This document shows positions 1 to 10,315 of a stretch of 64,000 bases of DNA, piece by piece; positions within the stretch are counted from its first letter, which is position 1, and every line of letters starts with the position of its first letter. The stretch is from positions 1,373,317 through 1,437,316 of the forward strand of contig NZ_JACICF010000001.1 in the NCBI RefSeq assembly GCF_014195685.1, written 5' to 3'. This stretch comes from Sphingomicrobium lutaoense (GTDB lineage Bacteria > Pseudomonadota > Alphaproteobacteria > Sphingomonadales > Sphingomonadaceae). A model generated the notes under the pieces. It was not told the origin of the DNA. It was given only the letters and a program-made list of their open reading frames with translations, and did no database searches. The translations under genes were made by a program, and so were the position numbers.

Positions 1-570
1 CTCCGCCTCGATGACCTTCTGCAGGATCGCCTGCTTGCCCTCGGGGGTGAAATGGATCTCGGCATCCTTGCCTTCGACCCGGTCCTGGATGAAGCGACGC
101 TCCTCCAGGTCGTTGATATGCATATATTCGGTACCGACCGTGCCGCAGTAATTATTCTGCAGCACCCCGACGATCTGGCGGATCGTCGCGCGGTCGAAGC
201 CGAGCACCCCGCCTAGCCACACTTCTTCCTCGAGGTTGGTGAAGCCGTGATATTCGGGGGTCAGTTCCTTGGGAAAATCATGGTGGCTGAGGCCCAGCGG
301 ATCGAGCCGCGCGGCCAGGTGCCCGCGCACGCGATAGGTGCGGATGAGCATCATCGCCCGGTTCGAGGCATCGGCAGCATGCTGCACCGCCGGATCGTCA
401 AGCGAGCCGCCGCCCGCGCGGACGATCGCGTCGGCGGCCTGTTCGCGCGCCTGCTCGATGACCGCCTGCGTCGGGTCGAGGCCCAGGTTCACATCGTCGA
501 GTACCGACAGCGGCCAATTGTCCCGCTGCCAGCTCGGACCTTCCTCACGCTCCACGCTCATCGCGTCCAT
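1..570 (-). CDS. sucA: 2-oxoglutarate dehydrogenase E1 component, N-terminal part (cut by window edge)
   Basis: E1 decarboxylates 2-oxoglutarate with thiamine diphosphate in the 2-oxoglutarate dehydrogenase complex of the TCA cycle. Only the first 190 residues are in the window and the frame is open at base 1. Residues about 71-90 carry the family block RAMMLIRTYRVRGHLAA followed by LDPLGL. The ATG at 570 follows an AGGAAGG ribosome binding site, and an in-frame TAG lies 15 bases upstream, so a longer N-terminus is excluded. The YRVRGH block falls near residue 79, whereas in E. coli SucA it lies beyond residue 100. The usual N-terminal helix (FLxGAN..YIExLY type) seems to be absent. It lies 52 bases downstream of sucD and is probably cotranscribed with it. 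Confidence 0.93.
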   Translation of the reverse strand, partial: MDAMSVEREEGPSWQRDNWPLSVLDDVNLGLDPTQAVIEQAREQAADAIVRAGGGSLDDPAVQHAADASNRAMMLIRTYRVRGHLAARLDPLGLSHHDFPKELTPEYHGFTNLEEEVWLGGVLGFDRATIRQIVGVLQNNYCGTVGTEYMHINDLEERRFIQDRVEGKDAEIHFTPEGKQAILQKVIEAE

Positions 571-582
571 AATTCGCCTTCC

Positions 583-597
583 TCGCTACATTAGCGA
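583..597. repeat. 6-3-6 inverted repeat between sucD and sucA
   Basis: TCGCTA-CAT-TAGCGA is a perfect 15-bp inverted repeat in the 52-base sucD-sucA gap, ending 12 bases before the sucA start. It could form an mRNA hairpin close to the ribosome binding site or act as a protein site. No function is known to me. Confidence 0.4.
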
Positions 598-622
598 ATG
601 ACGGGGGCTATCGACCGGTTCC

Positions 623-1507
<885 letters not shown>

Positions 1508-1563
1508 CTACTTCTTCTCCGAAATCTGTTCAGCAGGGGCCAGCCGGGGCCAAGGGCAGTGGA

Positions 1564-2625
<1,062 letters not shown>

Positions 2626-2648
2626 TCAATTTGCGGGCGGATTTACCC

Positions 2649-3386
2649 TCAGCGCGCGGCGGCCAGCAGAGCCTTGTCAAACGCGGTCGCTTCGGCCTGC
2701 CGATCGTCGGGATCGCTGAACAGCGTCAGGATAGACGGCTGGTCGATATCGTCCAGCCGCGACGAGGCCAGCGGAAGCGTCCCCACCATCGCGGCATAAT
2801 GGCCGATCTGCCGCAGCGTGAGGCCCTTGATCGCTTCGGCCTCGATATAGACGAAGCTCTGTTCGACATCGCGCCGGGTCGTGCCGCTGATCCGCGAGGA
2901 GCTGGTCACGCTCAACTGTTCTCCGCCCCGTGCGCCCGACTGGCCATGCACCTGGTCGCCGCCGGTCTGGATCGACCGCCCGTCGGCCCCGCGCAGGATC
3001 GAACTGCGGAAAGCGCGCACCGGCGCGCTCCCGTCGGTCAGGCGGCGCACGTCGGGGGCCGACATGTTGTTGAACACCGTCGGCTGGCTGCGCTTCAGCG
3101 ATTTCACCGCTTCGCCGGTATCGGGCGTGACGATGATGAAAAGGTTGGGCTCGCACTGTCCGTCGGCCCCGGTTTCGACGCCATTCTGATCGAGCAGCGA
3201 GCGCGCTTCCCCGAGCACCGCGACGGCAAGATCGGCGGGCAGTCCGCCGATGCCCGGACAGACCGGATCCGAGAAATAGGCGGGATCTTGTGTCTCCAGC
3301 CGCTCCAACTGTCGCTTGCCGTCCACCGCGTCCGCCTGGGCTGTCGCCAGTCCCAGGACGGCGACCAGGATTGCCGGTGCCATCAT
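2649..3386 (-). CDS. Exported protein of unknown function
   Basis: I do not recognise the family. The 245-residue protein begins with a signal peptide of about 20 residues (MMAPAILVAVLGLATAQADA), so it is periplasmic or outer-membrane associated. The mature part is mixed alpha/beta and contains a hydrophobic strand, PNLFIIVTPD, near residue 85. The ATG pair at 3386/3383 follows AGGAAGGAGAGG, so I preferred it over an in-frame start 11 codons upstream. It stands alone between the DUF6265-like gene and mdh. Homologues with the same layout would be expected in sphingomonads. Confidence 0.75.
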   Translation of the reverse strand: MMAPAILVAVLGLATAQADAVDGKRQLERLETQDPAYFSDPVCPGIGGLPADLAVAVLGEARSLLDQNGVETGADGQCEPNLFIIVTPDTGEAVKSLKRSQPTVFNNMSAPDVRRLTDGSAPVRAFRSSILRGADGRSIQTGGDQVHGQSGARGGEQLSVTSSSRISGTTRRDVEQSFVYIEAEAIKGLTLRQIGHYAAMVGTLPLASSRLDDIDQPSILTLFSDPDDRQAEATAFDKALLAAAR

Positions 3387-3516
3387 ATGCCCTCTCCTTC
3401 CTGCCCGCGAGGGGGCCACGCGGGCTTGTCGGAAGGCTCATAGCATGGCCGCGTCCTGCCGAGCAGGGTCAGGCCGCCAGCCATCGACCAGCGCACCAAG
3501 GGCATCGACAAAAGGG

Positions 3517-3996
3517 CTATTCGGCGCGTTCGAGCTGGAAAAGGACGTCCTTCACGCTTCCGTCGGCCTGTTTCATCCGCACCGTCGCGTCCATCCGCCC
3601 CGCATCGTGGAAGATGGTCAGCCCCTTGAACAGCAGCACGCCGGGATCGGTGGTTTCAGGCGCGAAGCGGATCCACTCGTCCTTTTCCTCCCAGGCGGTG
3701 AAATCGCCGTCGAAATGCTTGACCAGCATTTCGAGCGCGCCCTCGGAGGGGCGAAGCAGCATCAGCTCGTAGAAGATGACCTTGCCGTCGCGCGCATAGG
3801 TGAGATGCCCGACCATCTGCCCGCCCTGCGCCGGCGACCAGACTTCCTCCACATCGCCCCCCATGCCGGTCCCGACCCAGCGTCCTTCCATCCAGGCCGC
3901 ATGCTCCAAAGCCGTCTGAGTAGGCACTTCCTCGAGACCGCCGTCATGGCCGGGATGCGCGGCGAAAAGAAAGAGGGCCAGGATGGGTGCAAGCAT
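3517..3996 (-). CDS. DUF6265-like exported protein
   Basis: The 159 residues begin with a short hydrophobic signal segment (MLAPILALFLFAAHP). The family hallmark follows: a WMEGRWVG block near residue 35, then EEVWSPAQGGQMVGHL. Proteins with this pattern are annotated DUF6265 and are thought to form a small lipocalin-like beta barrel. The ligand is unknown. The start at 3996 has a GGGAGAA ribosome binding site. A monocistronic unit is likely, since the neighbouring minus-strand gene begins 130 bases downstream. Confidence 0.8.
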   Translation of the reverse strand: MLAPILALFLFAAHPGHDGGLEEVPTQTALEHAAWMEGRWVGTGMGGDVEEVWSPAQGGQMVGHLTYARDGKVIFYELMLLRPSEGALEMLVKHFDGDFTAWEEKDEWIRFAPETTDPGVLLFKGLTIFHDAGRMDATVRMKQADGSVKDVLFQLERAE

Positions 3997-4139
3997 GAAA
4001 GTTCTCCCGTCAGCGCCGGGATGGGCGCCTCACCCCCCTCTTTTCAGCCGATCCCGCCTTCCGCGTCAAACCCCTGAAAGTGCGCGGTTATCGACCAGCT
4101 GACGGCCAAGGCCGACGAGGCGAGATGGTTAAGGCCTCC

Positions 4140-4156
4140 CTGACCGGACTGGTCAG
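4140..4156. promoter_or_regulatory. Inverted repeat CTGACC-N5-GGTCAG upstream of the 4214 gene
   Basis: CTGACC (4140-4145) and GGTCAG (4151-4156) are a perfect inverted repeat with a 5-base spacer, about 58 bases before the start at 4214. The position suits an operator for that gene. The spacing fits a dimeric regulator. No regulator is assigned. Confidence 0.35.
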
Positions 4157-4213
4157 CAACAATTCAGCGATTGAAACGTAAAAAAGGGCAAAAGAAACAG
4201 GAGAAGTTTCGTG

Positions 4214-4612
4214 ATGAACAAGTTTCTCATTCTCGGCGGGGCCGCCCTCGCCTTTGCGACCACTCCGGCGCTGGCCGGTCCGCCCTCGCACGCCAAGGCA
4301 GGCAAGGCGAACCATGCCCAGATGCACAAGGGCCACAAGATGAAGGGTCATGCCATGAAGGCCTGCCCTCCCGGCCTCGCCAAGAAGCATAATGGCTGCA
4401 TGCCGCCGGGCCAGGCGAAGAAGATGTACGAGCAGGGCTATCGCTTCGATCGCACCTTCTCGGGCTACACCGCCTATGACCGCATCCCGCGCGACCTGCG
4501 TCGTCATTATGATCTCGATCCGCGCGATCGCTACATCTACGACAACAATTACATCTACCGCGTCGACCCGACCACGCGGATCGTCCGCGAAGTGCTCAAC
4601 GCGATCCTTTAA
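4214..4612 (+). CDS. RcnB-like periplasmic protein with metal-ligand-rich N-terminus
   Basis: The protein has 132 residues. Residues 1-22 form a signal peptide (ATTPALAG cleavage). A His/Lys/Met-rich stretch follows (HAQMHKGHKMKGHAMK), then two copies of a PPG(L/Q)AKK motif each preceded by a Cys. The C-terminal half is Tyr/Asp/Arg-rich (DPRDRYIYDNNYIYRVDP) and matches the RcnB/YXWGXW-type small periplasmic proteins. RcnB affects nickel/cobalt homeostasis in E. coli, but the role here is inferred only from composition. An AGGAG site precedes both a GTG (4211) and this ATG (4214), and either could start. An intrinsic terminator follows. Confidence 0.8.
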   Translation: MNKFLILGGAALAFATTPALAGPPSHAKAGKANHAQMHKGHKMKGHAMKACPPGLAKKHNGCMPPGQAKKMYEQGYRFDRTFSGYTAYDRIPRDLRRHYDLDPRDRYIYDNNYIYRVDPTTRIVREVLNAIL

Positions 4613-4638
4613 AAGGGCGAGTGCAACCGCCCTTCATG

Positions 4639-4674
4639 AGGGCCGTCCCCCGTGCCCGGGGGGCGGCCCTTTTC
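4639..4674 (+). terminator. Intrinsic terminator after the RcnB-like gene
   Basis: A 14-bp GC-rich stem (4639-4652 with 4657-4670, one G-U pair) has the 4-base loop TGCC and runs directly into TTTT. It lies 27 bases after the stop of the 4214-4612 gene and overlaps the last bases of zapE on the other strand. Confidence 0.9.
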
Positions 4675-5785
4675 ATTGGTCCTCGGCTTGTCCGTGCCCG
4701 GCCTCGAGATAATCGCGGCTCTGCATTTCCTCGAGGCGGCTCACGGTCCGCTCGAATTCGAAACTGCCGTCGCCCGCGGGATAGAGCCCCGATGGCTCGG
4801 CGTCGGCCGAGGCCAGCAGCTTCACGCGATGCTCGTAGAGCGCATCGATCAACGTAACGAAACGCGCTGCCTCGTTGCGCATTTCAGGCCCCATCACCGG
4901 GATGCCAACGATGATCACCGTGTGGAAATTCTGCGCGATCGCCAGATAGTCCGCGGCGCCCCGCGGCTGCCCGCACAGTCGCTTGAAACTGAACACCGCC
5001 ACGCCCTTCAATGCCTTCGGGACATGGAGGCTGCGCCCCGCGCCCACGTCCAGCTCCATCGAGGGCACTTCCTCGCGCCGCACTTCATGGTCGGTCAGGC
5101 GGAAGAAGGCTTCGGATAATTTCTCGGTGGCCTCGGGCCCGTTGGGCACGTGCCACAGGTCGAGCCCCTTCATCCGGTCGAGCCGATAGTCGGTCGGCCC
5201 GTCGAGCTCGATCACCTTCATCTGCGCCTCGATGAGCCGGATGAAGGGCAGGAACAGCTCGCGGTTGAGCCCGTCCTTGTAAAGATCGGCAGGCGGCCGG
5301 TTCGATGTGGTGATGATCCCTACGCCCTCGTCGATCAGCGCGGTGAACAGCCGCCCCATGATCATCGCGTCGGCGGTGTTGGTGACCTGCATCTCGTCGA
5401 AAGCGAGGAAGCGCGCCTCGGACGCGATTTCCTCGGCGGCGCGGATCAGCGGATCCTCGGCGCCCTGGTCGCGCAGCGCCTTCAACCGCATGTGTACCTC
5501 GAGCATGAAGGCATGGAAATGGGCCCGCCGCTTGGGGCTCGCCGGAATCGCTTCATAGGCAAGATCCATCAGCATGGATTTGCCGCGCCCCACTCCGCCC
5601 CACATATAGACCCCGCAGGGCGCGGGGGTCTCGCGTCCGAACAATCGCGAAAGAAAGCCCTTGCGCGTCCGCCCCAGGTCGGCAGCAAATCGGTCAAGGG
5701 CGTGCGCGGCGCGCTCCTGGTCGGCATCGGGCTTCAATTCGCCCGCGGCGACCAGCGCACGATAGGCATCACTTACGGTCGTCAT
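4673..5785 (-). CDS. zapE: Cell division protein ZapE (AFG1-like ATPase)
   Basis: ZapE is a P-loop ATPase that acts at the Z-ring in E. coli and is homologous to mitochondrial Afg1/Lace1. The 370 residues show Walker A GGVGRGKSMLMD near residue 63 and Walker B FLAFDEMQV near 126. A sensor-type TTSNRPP follows near 160. The start overlaps the end of the thioesterase gene by 17 bases, so it is the last gene of an sdhB-thioesterase-zapE unit. Its stop lies inside the plus-strand terminator at 4639-4674, giving tight convergent packing. Confidence 0.95.
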   Translation of the reverse strand: MTTVSDAYRALVAAGELKPDADQERAAHALDRFAADLGRTRKGFLSRLFGRETPAPCGVYMWGGVGRGKSMLMDLAYEAIPASPKRRAHFHAFMLEVHMRLKALRDQGAEDPLIRAAEEIASEARFLAFDEMQVTNTADAMIMGRLFTALIDEGVGIITTSNRPPADLYKDGLNRELFLPFIRLIEAQMKVIELDGPTDYRLDRMKGLDLWHVPNGPEATEKLSEAFFRLTDHEVRREEVPSMELDVGAGRSLHVPKALKGVAVFSFKRLCGQPRGAADYLAIAQNFHTVIIVGIPVMGPEMRNEAARFVTLIDALYEHRVKLLASADAEPSGLYPAGDGSFEFERTVSRLEEMQSRDYLEAGHGQAEDQ

Positions 5786-6257
5786 CGCCCTTTTCCCGGG
5801 GATCGCGCACCCGCTTCAGGCTGCCGCTGAAGGCATAGCGCGGCTGTCCGTCCTGCTCGACATGGCCCGAAAGAAAGACCAGTCCGCCCGGCGTCTGGCG
5901 CAGCATGGTGACATGGGCATCGAGCGGACTGCCCGCGCGCCCCCGCGCGAGAAAGCGCGTATGGCAGTCAAGCGTGACATAATGCGCCCGCTCCATCCCC
6001 GCGCAGAAAGCGCCCGCGAACAGCGCCATGTCGATGAAGCTCATCACGCAGCCGCCATGGATCGATCCGCCGGGATTGAGATGGCGTTCCTCGGGGAACA
6101 TCCGCACCACGCCGGTGCCTTCCTTCTCGCCCGGGCGAAACAGCATCGGGCCGACCTGCGCGGCAAAACTGTCAGGATCGCGCCAGCCACCCCACCAATA
6201 CCAGCCGTCATGGTCGGGGTGCGGCTCGGCCCCCGCGGGAACCCGCGCCTCGGTCAA
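5769..6257 (-). CDS. PaaI/hotdog-fold thioesterase
   Basis: The 162-residue protein has a hotdog-fold signature, [21 protein letters not shown], around residues 57-77. In PaaI-like enzymes the HGG segment and the following Asp form the acyl-CoA thioesterase site. The substrate cannot be read from the sequence. The best start is a TTG at 6257 that overlaps the sdhB stop (TTGA), because the longer frame runs into sdhB coding sequence and offers no better site. It is coupled to sdhB upstream and zapE downstream. Confidence 0.85.
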   Translation of the reverse strand: MTEARVPAGAEPHPDHDGWYWWGGWRDPDSFAAQVGPMLFRPGEKEGTGVVRMFPEERHLNPGGSIHGGCVMSFIDMALFAGAFCAGMERAHYVTLDCHTRFLARGRAGSPLDAHVTMLRQTPGGLVFLSGHVEQDGQPRYAFSGSLKRVRDPREKGDDDRK

Positions 6258-7033
6258 GCCGCGCGCTCGGCGATCAGCTTCTTGGTCTCGGCGATCGCCT
6301 TGGCAGGGTTGAGACCCTTGGGGCACGCATTGGCGCAGTTCATGATCGTGTGGCAGCGATAGAGGCGATAGGCATCGTTGAGATAGTCGAGCCGGTCACC
6401 GGTCGCTTCATCGCGGCTGTCGGCGAGCCAGCGATAGGCCGCGAGCAGCGCCGCCGGACCGAGGAAACGGTCCGAATTCCACCAGTAGGAGGGGCAGCTG
6501 GTCGAGCAGCAGGCGCATAGGATGCATTCGTAGAGCCCGTCGAGCTTGGCACGGTCCTCGGGGGCCTGCAGCCGCTCGCGGCCCGAGGGTTCGGGCGTCG
6601 CGGACTGGAGCCAGGGCTGCACGCTCGCATATTGGGCGTAGAAATGGGTGAAGTCGGGAACGAGGTCCTTGACCACTTCCATGTGCGGCAGTGGCGTGAT
6701 CGTGATCGTGCCCTTGTAATCCTCGATTGCGGTGGTGCAGGCCAGCCCGTTCTTGCCTTCCATGTTCATCGCGCACGAACCGCAGATACCTTCGCGGCAC
6801 GAACGGCGGAAGGTCAGCGTCGGGTCGATCTCGTTCTTGATCTTGATGATCGCGTCGAGAACCATCGGGCCGCACTTGTCGAGATCGATGGTATAGGTGT
6901 CGTAGCGCGGATTGGCGCCGGTATCGGGATCGTAGCGATAGATCTTGAACTGCTTCAGCCGGCTGCCTTCCTGCGCCGCATATTTCCGGCCCTTCATGAT
7001 CTTGGAATTGGCGGGAAGCGTGAATTCGGCCAC
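6254..7033 (-). CDS. sdhB: Succinate dehydrogenase iron-sulfur subunit
   Basis: SdhB relays electrons from the flavoprotein SdhA to the membrane anchor in complex II. The 259 residues carry the [2Fe-2S] ligands Cys79, Cys84, Cys87 and Cys99. C170-x2-C173-x2-C176, with C180, and the later C227, C233 and C237 supply the [4Fe-4S] and [3Fe-4S] clusters. I chose the GTG at 7033 because AAGGA lies 7 bases upstream and the protein then starts [10 protein letters not shown]. The frame extends 41 codons further without a ribosome binding site. sdhC, sdhD and sdhA are not adjacent. Confidence 0.96.
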   Translation of the reverse strand: MAEFTLPANSKIMKGRKYAAQEGSRLKQFKIYRYDPDTGANPRYDTYTIDLDKCGPMVLDAIIKIKNEIDPTLTFRRSCREGICGSCAMNMEGKNGLACTTAIEDYKGTITITPLPHMEVVKDLVPDFTHFYAQYASVQPWLQSATPEPSGRERLQAPEDRAKLDGLYECILCACCSTSCPSYWWNSDRFLGPAALLAAYRWLADSRDEATGDRLDYLNDAYRLYRCHTIMNCANACPKGLNPAKAIAETKKLIAERAA

Positions 7034-7118
7034 GTGATGATCCTTCGATAATATGGTCGCGCGCCGCGCTAGCATGAGACGGCGGGCTTTTCCAAGTGGG
7101 TTGCGATGCCCCTGCCCG

Positions 7119-7577
7119 CTAGAGCGATCGCGCGGCTTCGAGCACCTCCTCGACATGGCCCTTCACCCGCACCTTGGGCCAGGCGCGCACGACCTTTCCT
7201 TCTCGGTCGATGAGGAAGGTCGATCGGATCATGCCCATGAATTCGCGGCCCATGAACTTCTTGAGGTCCCAGGTCCCGAACGCGTCCGAAATCTTGCCTT
7301 TCTCGTCACTCGCCAGTGGCACCGACAGGTCATGCTTGTCGATGAACCTGCGGTGTTTTTCCTCGCTGTCGCGGCTCACTCCGACGACGCGCACTCCCGC
7401 TTCCTCGAAGGAAGCGAGATGTTCGGTGAAATCCTTGGCCTCGGTGGTGCAGCCCGGCGTATCGTCCCTGGGGTAGAAATAGACGACCAGCGGCATCCCC
7501 GGACGGTCGGCCCGGATCTCGTCCCCGCGCACGGTCTTGATGGTCACAGCGGGAGCCCGCTCACCTTCCTTGATCAT
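7119..7577 (-). CDS. bcp: Thioredoxin-dependent thiol peroxidase (Bcp/PrxQ)
   Basis: It reduces peroxides with a peroxidatic cysteine, here Cys43 in [11 protein letters not shown]. The 152-residue length is normal for the family. Many Bcp enzymes have a resolving Cys five residues later, but this one has Lys there, and I see no other Cys. It may therefore act as a 1-Cys enzyme. The ATG at 7577 overlaps the glnE stop (ATGA) and has an AGGAAG site, so it is probably translated from the glnE transcript. Confidence 0.93.
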   Translation of the reverse strand: MIKEGERAPAVTIKTVRGDEIRADRPGMPLVVYFYPRDDTPGCTTEAKDFTEHLASFEEAGVRVVGVSRDSEEKHRRFIDKHDLSVPLASDEKGKISDAFGTWDLKKFMGREFMGMIRSTFLIDREGKVVRAWPKVRVKGHVEEVLEAARSL

Positions 7578-10249
7578 CGATCTTCCTTCACCTGTTTCCA
7601 ATAGTCCGCGATCCGCGATCGCGCCGCATCATGCGCTGCCATGAGCGCTTTCCAATCGGGATAACCGGTCAACTCGGCCAGAAGCTCCCGCGCACTGCGC
7701 GACGGCCCGCGCGTATCGGGCGCGACCAGCCGCAGGATCACCAGCATCCCGGTCAGCAATTTCATGTCGTCGAGCAGGCTGTCGGGCGCCAATTCCCTTG
7801 CATGGAGAGCGTTGATCACGACTTCGAGATCGGGATCGAGCCCTTCGCGGCTGATGAGCTGGCGGGTGTGGATGGCGAATTCGCCATCGACTAGACCGCC
7901 AGGCCCCAGCTTGAGGTCGAGCTTGCCGCGCGGCGGCTTGTGCTGCGCCATCTCCTCGCGCATCGCGGCGGCATCGGCGATGGTCTTCGCGGGGTCGCGC
8001 TCGGCGCCGAAGATATCGGCCAGCACTTCGCAGGCCTTCTGCTGCGCGGCGGCCGAGCCGAACACCGGCCGCGCACGGGTGAGCGCCATATGCTCCCAGG
8101 TCCAGGCTTCGCGCAGCTGATAGGCATGGAAGGCATGGATCGATGTCGCGAGGCTGCCCTTCACGCCCTGCGGACGCAGCCGCGTGTCGACTTCGTACAA
8201 AGGCCCGGCGGCGGTCGGCACGCTCAACGCCGAGATGATGCGGCTCGCCAGCCGGTTGTAATAGTCGCTCGGGCCCAGGGGACGCGCCCCGTTCGAGGCT
8301 TCCCCGGTCGGCGCGTCGAAAAGGAAGATGATGTCGAGATCGGAAGCGAAGGTGAGCGTCTCGCCTCCGAGCCTTCCCAGCCCAAGGATCACCAGCCCGT
8401 CATTGTCGAACCGGCCATGCTGGATTTCGAATTCGCGGATCGTGCGCGCCGCCAGCGCCTGGATCGCGCCCTCGGCAACGCGCGAATAGCCCGCCGCGAT
8501 CTCGAGCGGGTCGGCCTTGCCGTCGATAAGCTGCACCCCCAGCGCGAACCTTTTCTCCCCTACCAGCGCGCGCGCCCGGTCGAGCGCGAGGTCATATTCG
8601 AGCGGCGCGGTTTCCTCTTCCAATGTCTCGGCAAAGCTCTCGGCATCGGGCAAGGGGTCGAAAGTCGAGCGGTCGAGCAGCCCGTCGAGCAGCGAAGGAC
8701 GCCGCCCCAATTGCTGCGCCAGCGCGGGCGCGTGCGACAGGATCCGCGCGAGCAGCCGCGCCAGTTCGGGGCGCGCCTCGATCAGCCGGTAGAAATTGAT
8801 CCCGCTCGGGATGCCCTCTACGATGTCGGCAAAGCGGTTGAGCGCATGGACGGGGTCGGGCGCCGCCGCGATTGCCTCGACCATGGTTGGCAGCATCGCC
8901 TCGAAGGCCGCGCGCGCCGGGCCCGAGCGCAGGGAGCGCACCCGCCCCGAGCGCCAGTTGCCGATAAGGCGCACCGCCGCCTCGGGATCATCGAGGCCAT
9001 AGCGCTTCAGCGCCTCGGCGAGCCGCTCGGGATTGGCGGGAAGGTGAGCGGGGCCGTCGGCAACGATTCGGTCGAACCGCTGTGCGATCTCATGGACATG
9101 GGGCCGCAGGCTCTCGATGAAGGCCTTGCCATCGCCGCAGCCGTCGAGCCGCGCCACCGCGTCGAGCGCTTCCTCGCGCTTGGGCAGTTCGTGCGTCTGC
9201 TTGTCGCCGATCATCTGTACCCGATGTTCGGCGCTACGCAGCGCCCGATAGGCATTGGAAAGCACCTCTGCTCCATGCCCGTCGAGATGCCCCGCCAGCC
9301 GCAGCGCCGCCGCGGCGTCGAGCGTCGCGGGCTGGCGAAGCGACGGATCGCGTCCACCATGGATCAGCTGCTGGGCCTGGAGGAAGAATTCGACTTCGCG
9401 GATGCCTCCACGGCCCCGCTTGAGATCATAGCCCGGCCCGAAATTCTGCCCGCCCGCATAATGGTCGCGGATGCGCTGCCCCACGCGGCGGATTTCCTCG
9501 ATCACGCCATAATCGATGGCCCGCCGCCAGATGAAAGGCTGGATCGACTCCAAGAACCGCTGTCCCAGCGCCATGTCGCCACCCGCCGCGCGGGCGCGGA
9601 TGAAGGCCGCCCGCTCCCAGCCGAGTGCCTGGCTTTCATAATGCGAAATGGCGGCATTGACCGGCAAGGCGATGGGCGTGACTTCACTGGCGGGGCGCAG
9701 GCGCAGATCGACCCTCGCGACATAGCCATCGGCATCGCGTTCCTGGAGCAGTTGCACGAAACGCCGCGCGATCCGCACCGCGCTCTCGCCCGCATCGTCC
9801 TTCTCGCGCCTCGGCAGATGATCGGGATCGTAAAGAAGGATGAGATCGATGTCCGAACTGTAGTTGAGCTCGCGGCTCCCCAATTTGCCCAGCGCAATCA
9901 CCGAAAAGCCGAGAAGTGGCGCGCCCGGCACCCGCTCGTCGATTGCCGCGCCCAACGCCCGGTCGATCGCTCCGTCGGCAAAATCGGACAGGCTGCGCGT
10001 CACCTGTTCGAGCGTCCAGTCGCCCGACAGGTCGGCAAGCGCGGTGACAAGCGCCAAGGCATCGCGGCGGCGCCGCAATTGCGCTGAAAGCGGCAGATTT
10101 CCGTCGATTTCGAACCCTGCCAGCGCGACATCGGGCCCCTGTTCGACAAATAGGTCGACACATTCGGGCCAGCGCGACGCCGCACCGCGCAGAAAAGGCG
10201 CGTTTTCCCGCGCTCTTTCGAGGGCGTGGAGGCGTTCGGAACGATTCAT
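7574..10249 (-). CDS. glnE: Bifunctional glutamine synthetase adenylyltransferase/deadenylase
   Basis: GlnE adenylylates and deadenylylates glutamine synthetase in response to PII. The 891 residues contain two nucleotidyltransferase domains. The N-terminal (deadenylylating) motif is GSRELNYSSDIDLILLYD and the C-terminal (adenylylating) motif is GGETLTFASDLDIIFLFD, each with the DxD metal pair. A helical regulatory region lies between them. The ATG at 10249 has AAGG immediately before it, while the only longer alternative is a TTG nine codons upstream. It is divergent from the small NepR-like gene. Confidence 0.95.
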   Translation of the reverse strand: MNRSERLHALERARENAPFLRGAASRWPECVDLFVEQGPDVALAGFEIDGNLPLSAQLRRRRDALALVTALADLSGDWTLEQVTRSLSDFADGAIDRALGAAIDERVPGAPLLGFSVIALGKLGSRELNYSSDIDLILLYDPDHLPRREKDDAGESAVRIARRFVQLLQERDADGYVARVDLRLRPASEVTPIALPVNAAISHYESQALGWERAAFIRARAAGGDMALGQRFLESIQPFIWRRAIDYGVIEEIRRVGQRIRDHYAGGQNFGPGYDLKRGRGGIREVEFFLQAQQLIHGGRDPSLRQPATLDAAAALRLAGHLDGHGAEVLSNAYRALRSAEHRVQMIGDKQTHELPKREEALDAVARLDGCGDGKAFIESLRPHVHEIAQRFDRIVADGPAHLPANPERLAEALKRYGLDDPEAAVRLIGNWRSGRVRSLRSGPARAAFEAMLPTMVEAIAAAPDPVHALNRFADIVEGIPSGINFYRLIEARPELARLLARILSHAPALAQQLGRRPSLLDGLLDRSTFDPLPDAESFAETLEEETAPLEYDLALDRARALVGEKRFALGVQLIDGKADPLEIAAGYSRVAEGAIQALAARTIREFEIQHGRFDNDGLVILGLGRLGGETLTFASDLDIIFLFDAPTGEASNGARPLGPSDYYNRLASRIISALSVPTAAGPLYEVDTRLRPQGVKGSLATSIHAFHAYQLREAWTWEHMALTRARPVFGSAAAQQKACEVLADIFGAERDPAKTIADAAAMREEMAQHKPPRGKLDLKLGPGGLVDGEFAIHTRQLISREGLDPDLEVVINALHARELAPDSLLDDMKLLTGMLVILRLVAPDTRGPSRSARELLAELTGYPDWKALMAAHDAARSRIADYWKQVKEDR

Positions 10250-10280
10250 CCTTCGCTGATGCACGATTTGACGCAAAGGC

Positions 10281-10305
10281 GAAACCTGAACGGCTTTGGG
10301 TCGTT
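10281..10305 (+). promoter_or_regulatory. EcfG-type promoter-like sequence upstream of the NepR-like gene
   Basis: GAAAC (10281-10285), a 16-base spacer and CGTT (10302-10305) match the alphaproteobacterial EcfG consensus GGAAC-N16/17-CGTT with one mismatch in the -35 element. Transcription would start near 10312, only a few bases before the ATG at 10316, implying an almost leaderless mRNA. Confidence 0.45.
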
Positions 10306-10315
10306 ATGTCCGAGA

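Noticed and set aside
7940-10087. 715-residue plus-strand open frame opposite glnE
   Set aside because: Low-complexity Arg/Gln/Asp-rich translation typical of the antisense of a GC-rich gene; glnE on the minus strand has clear nucleotidyltransferase motifs.
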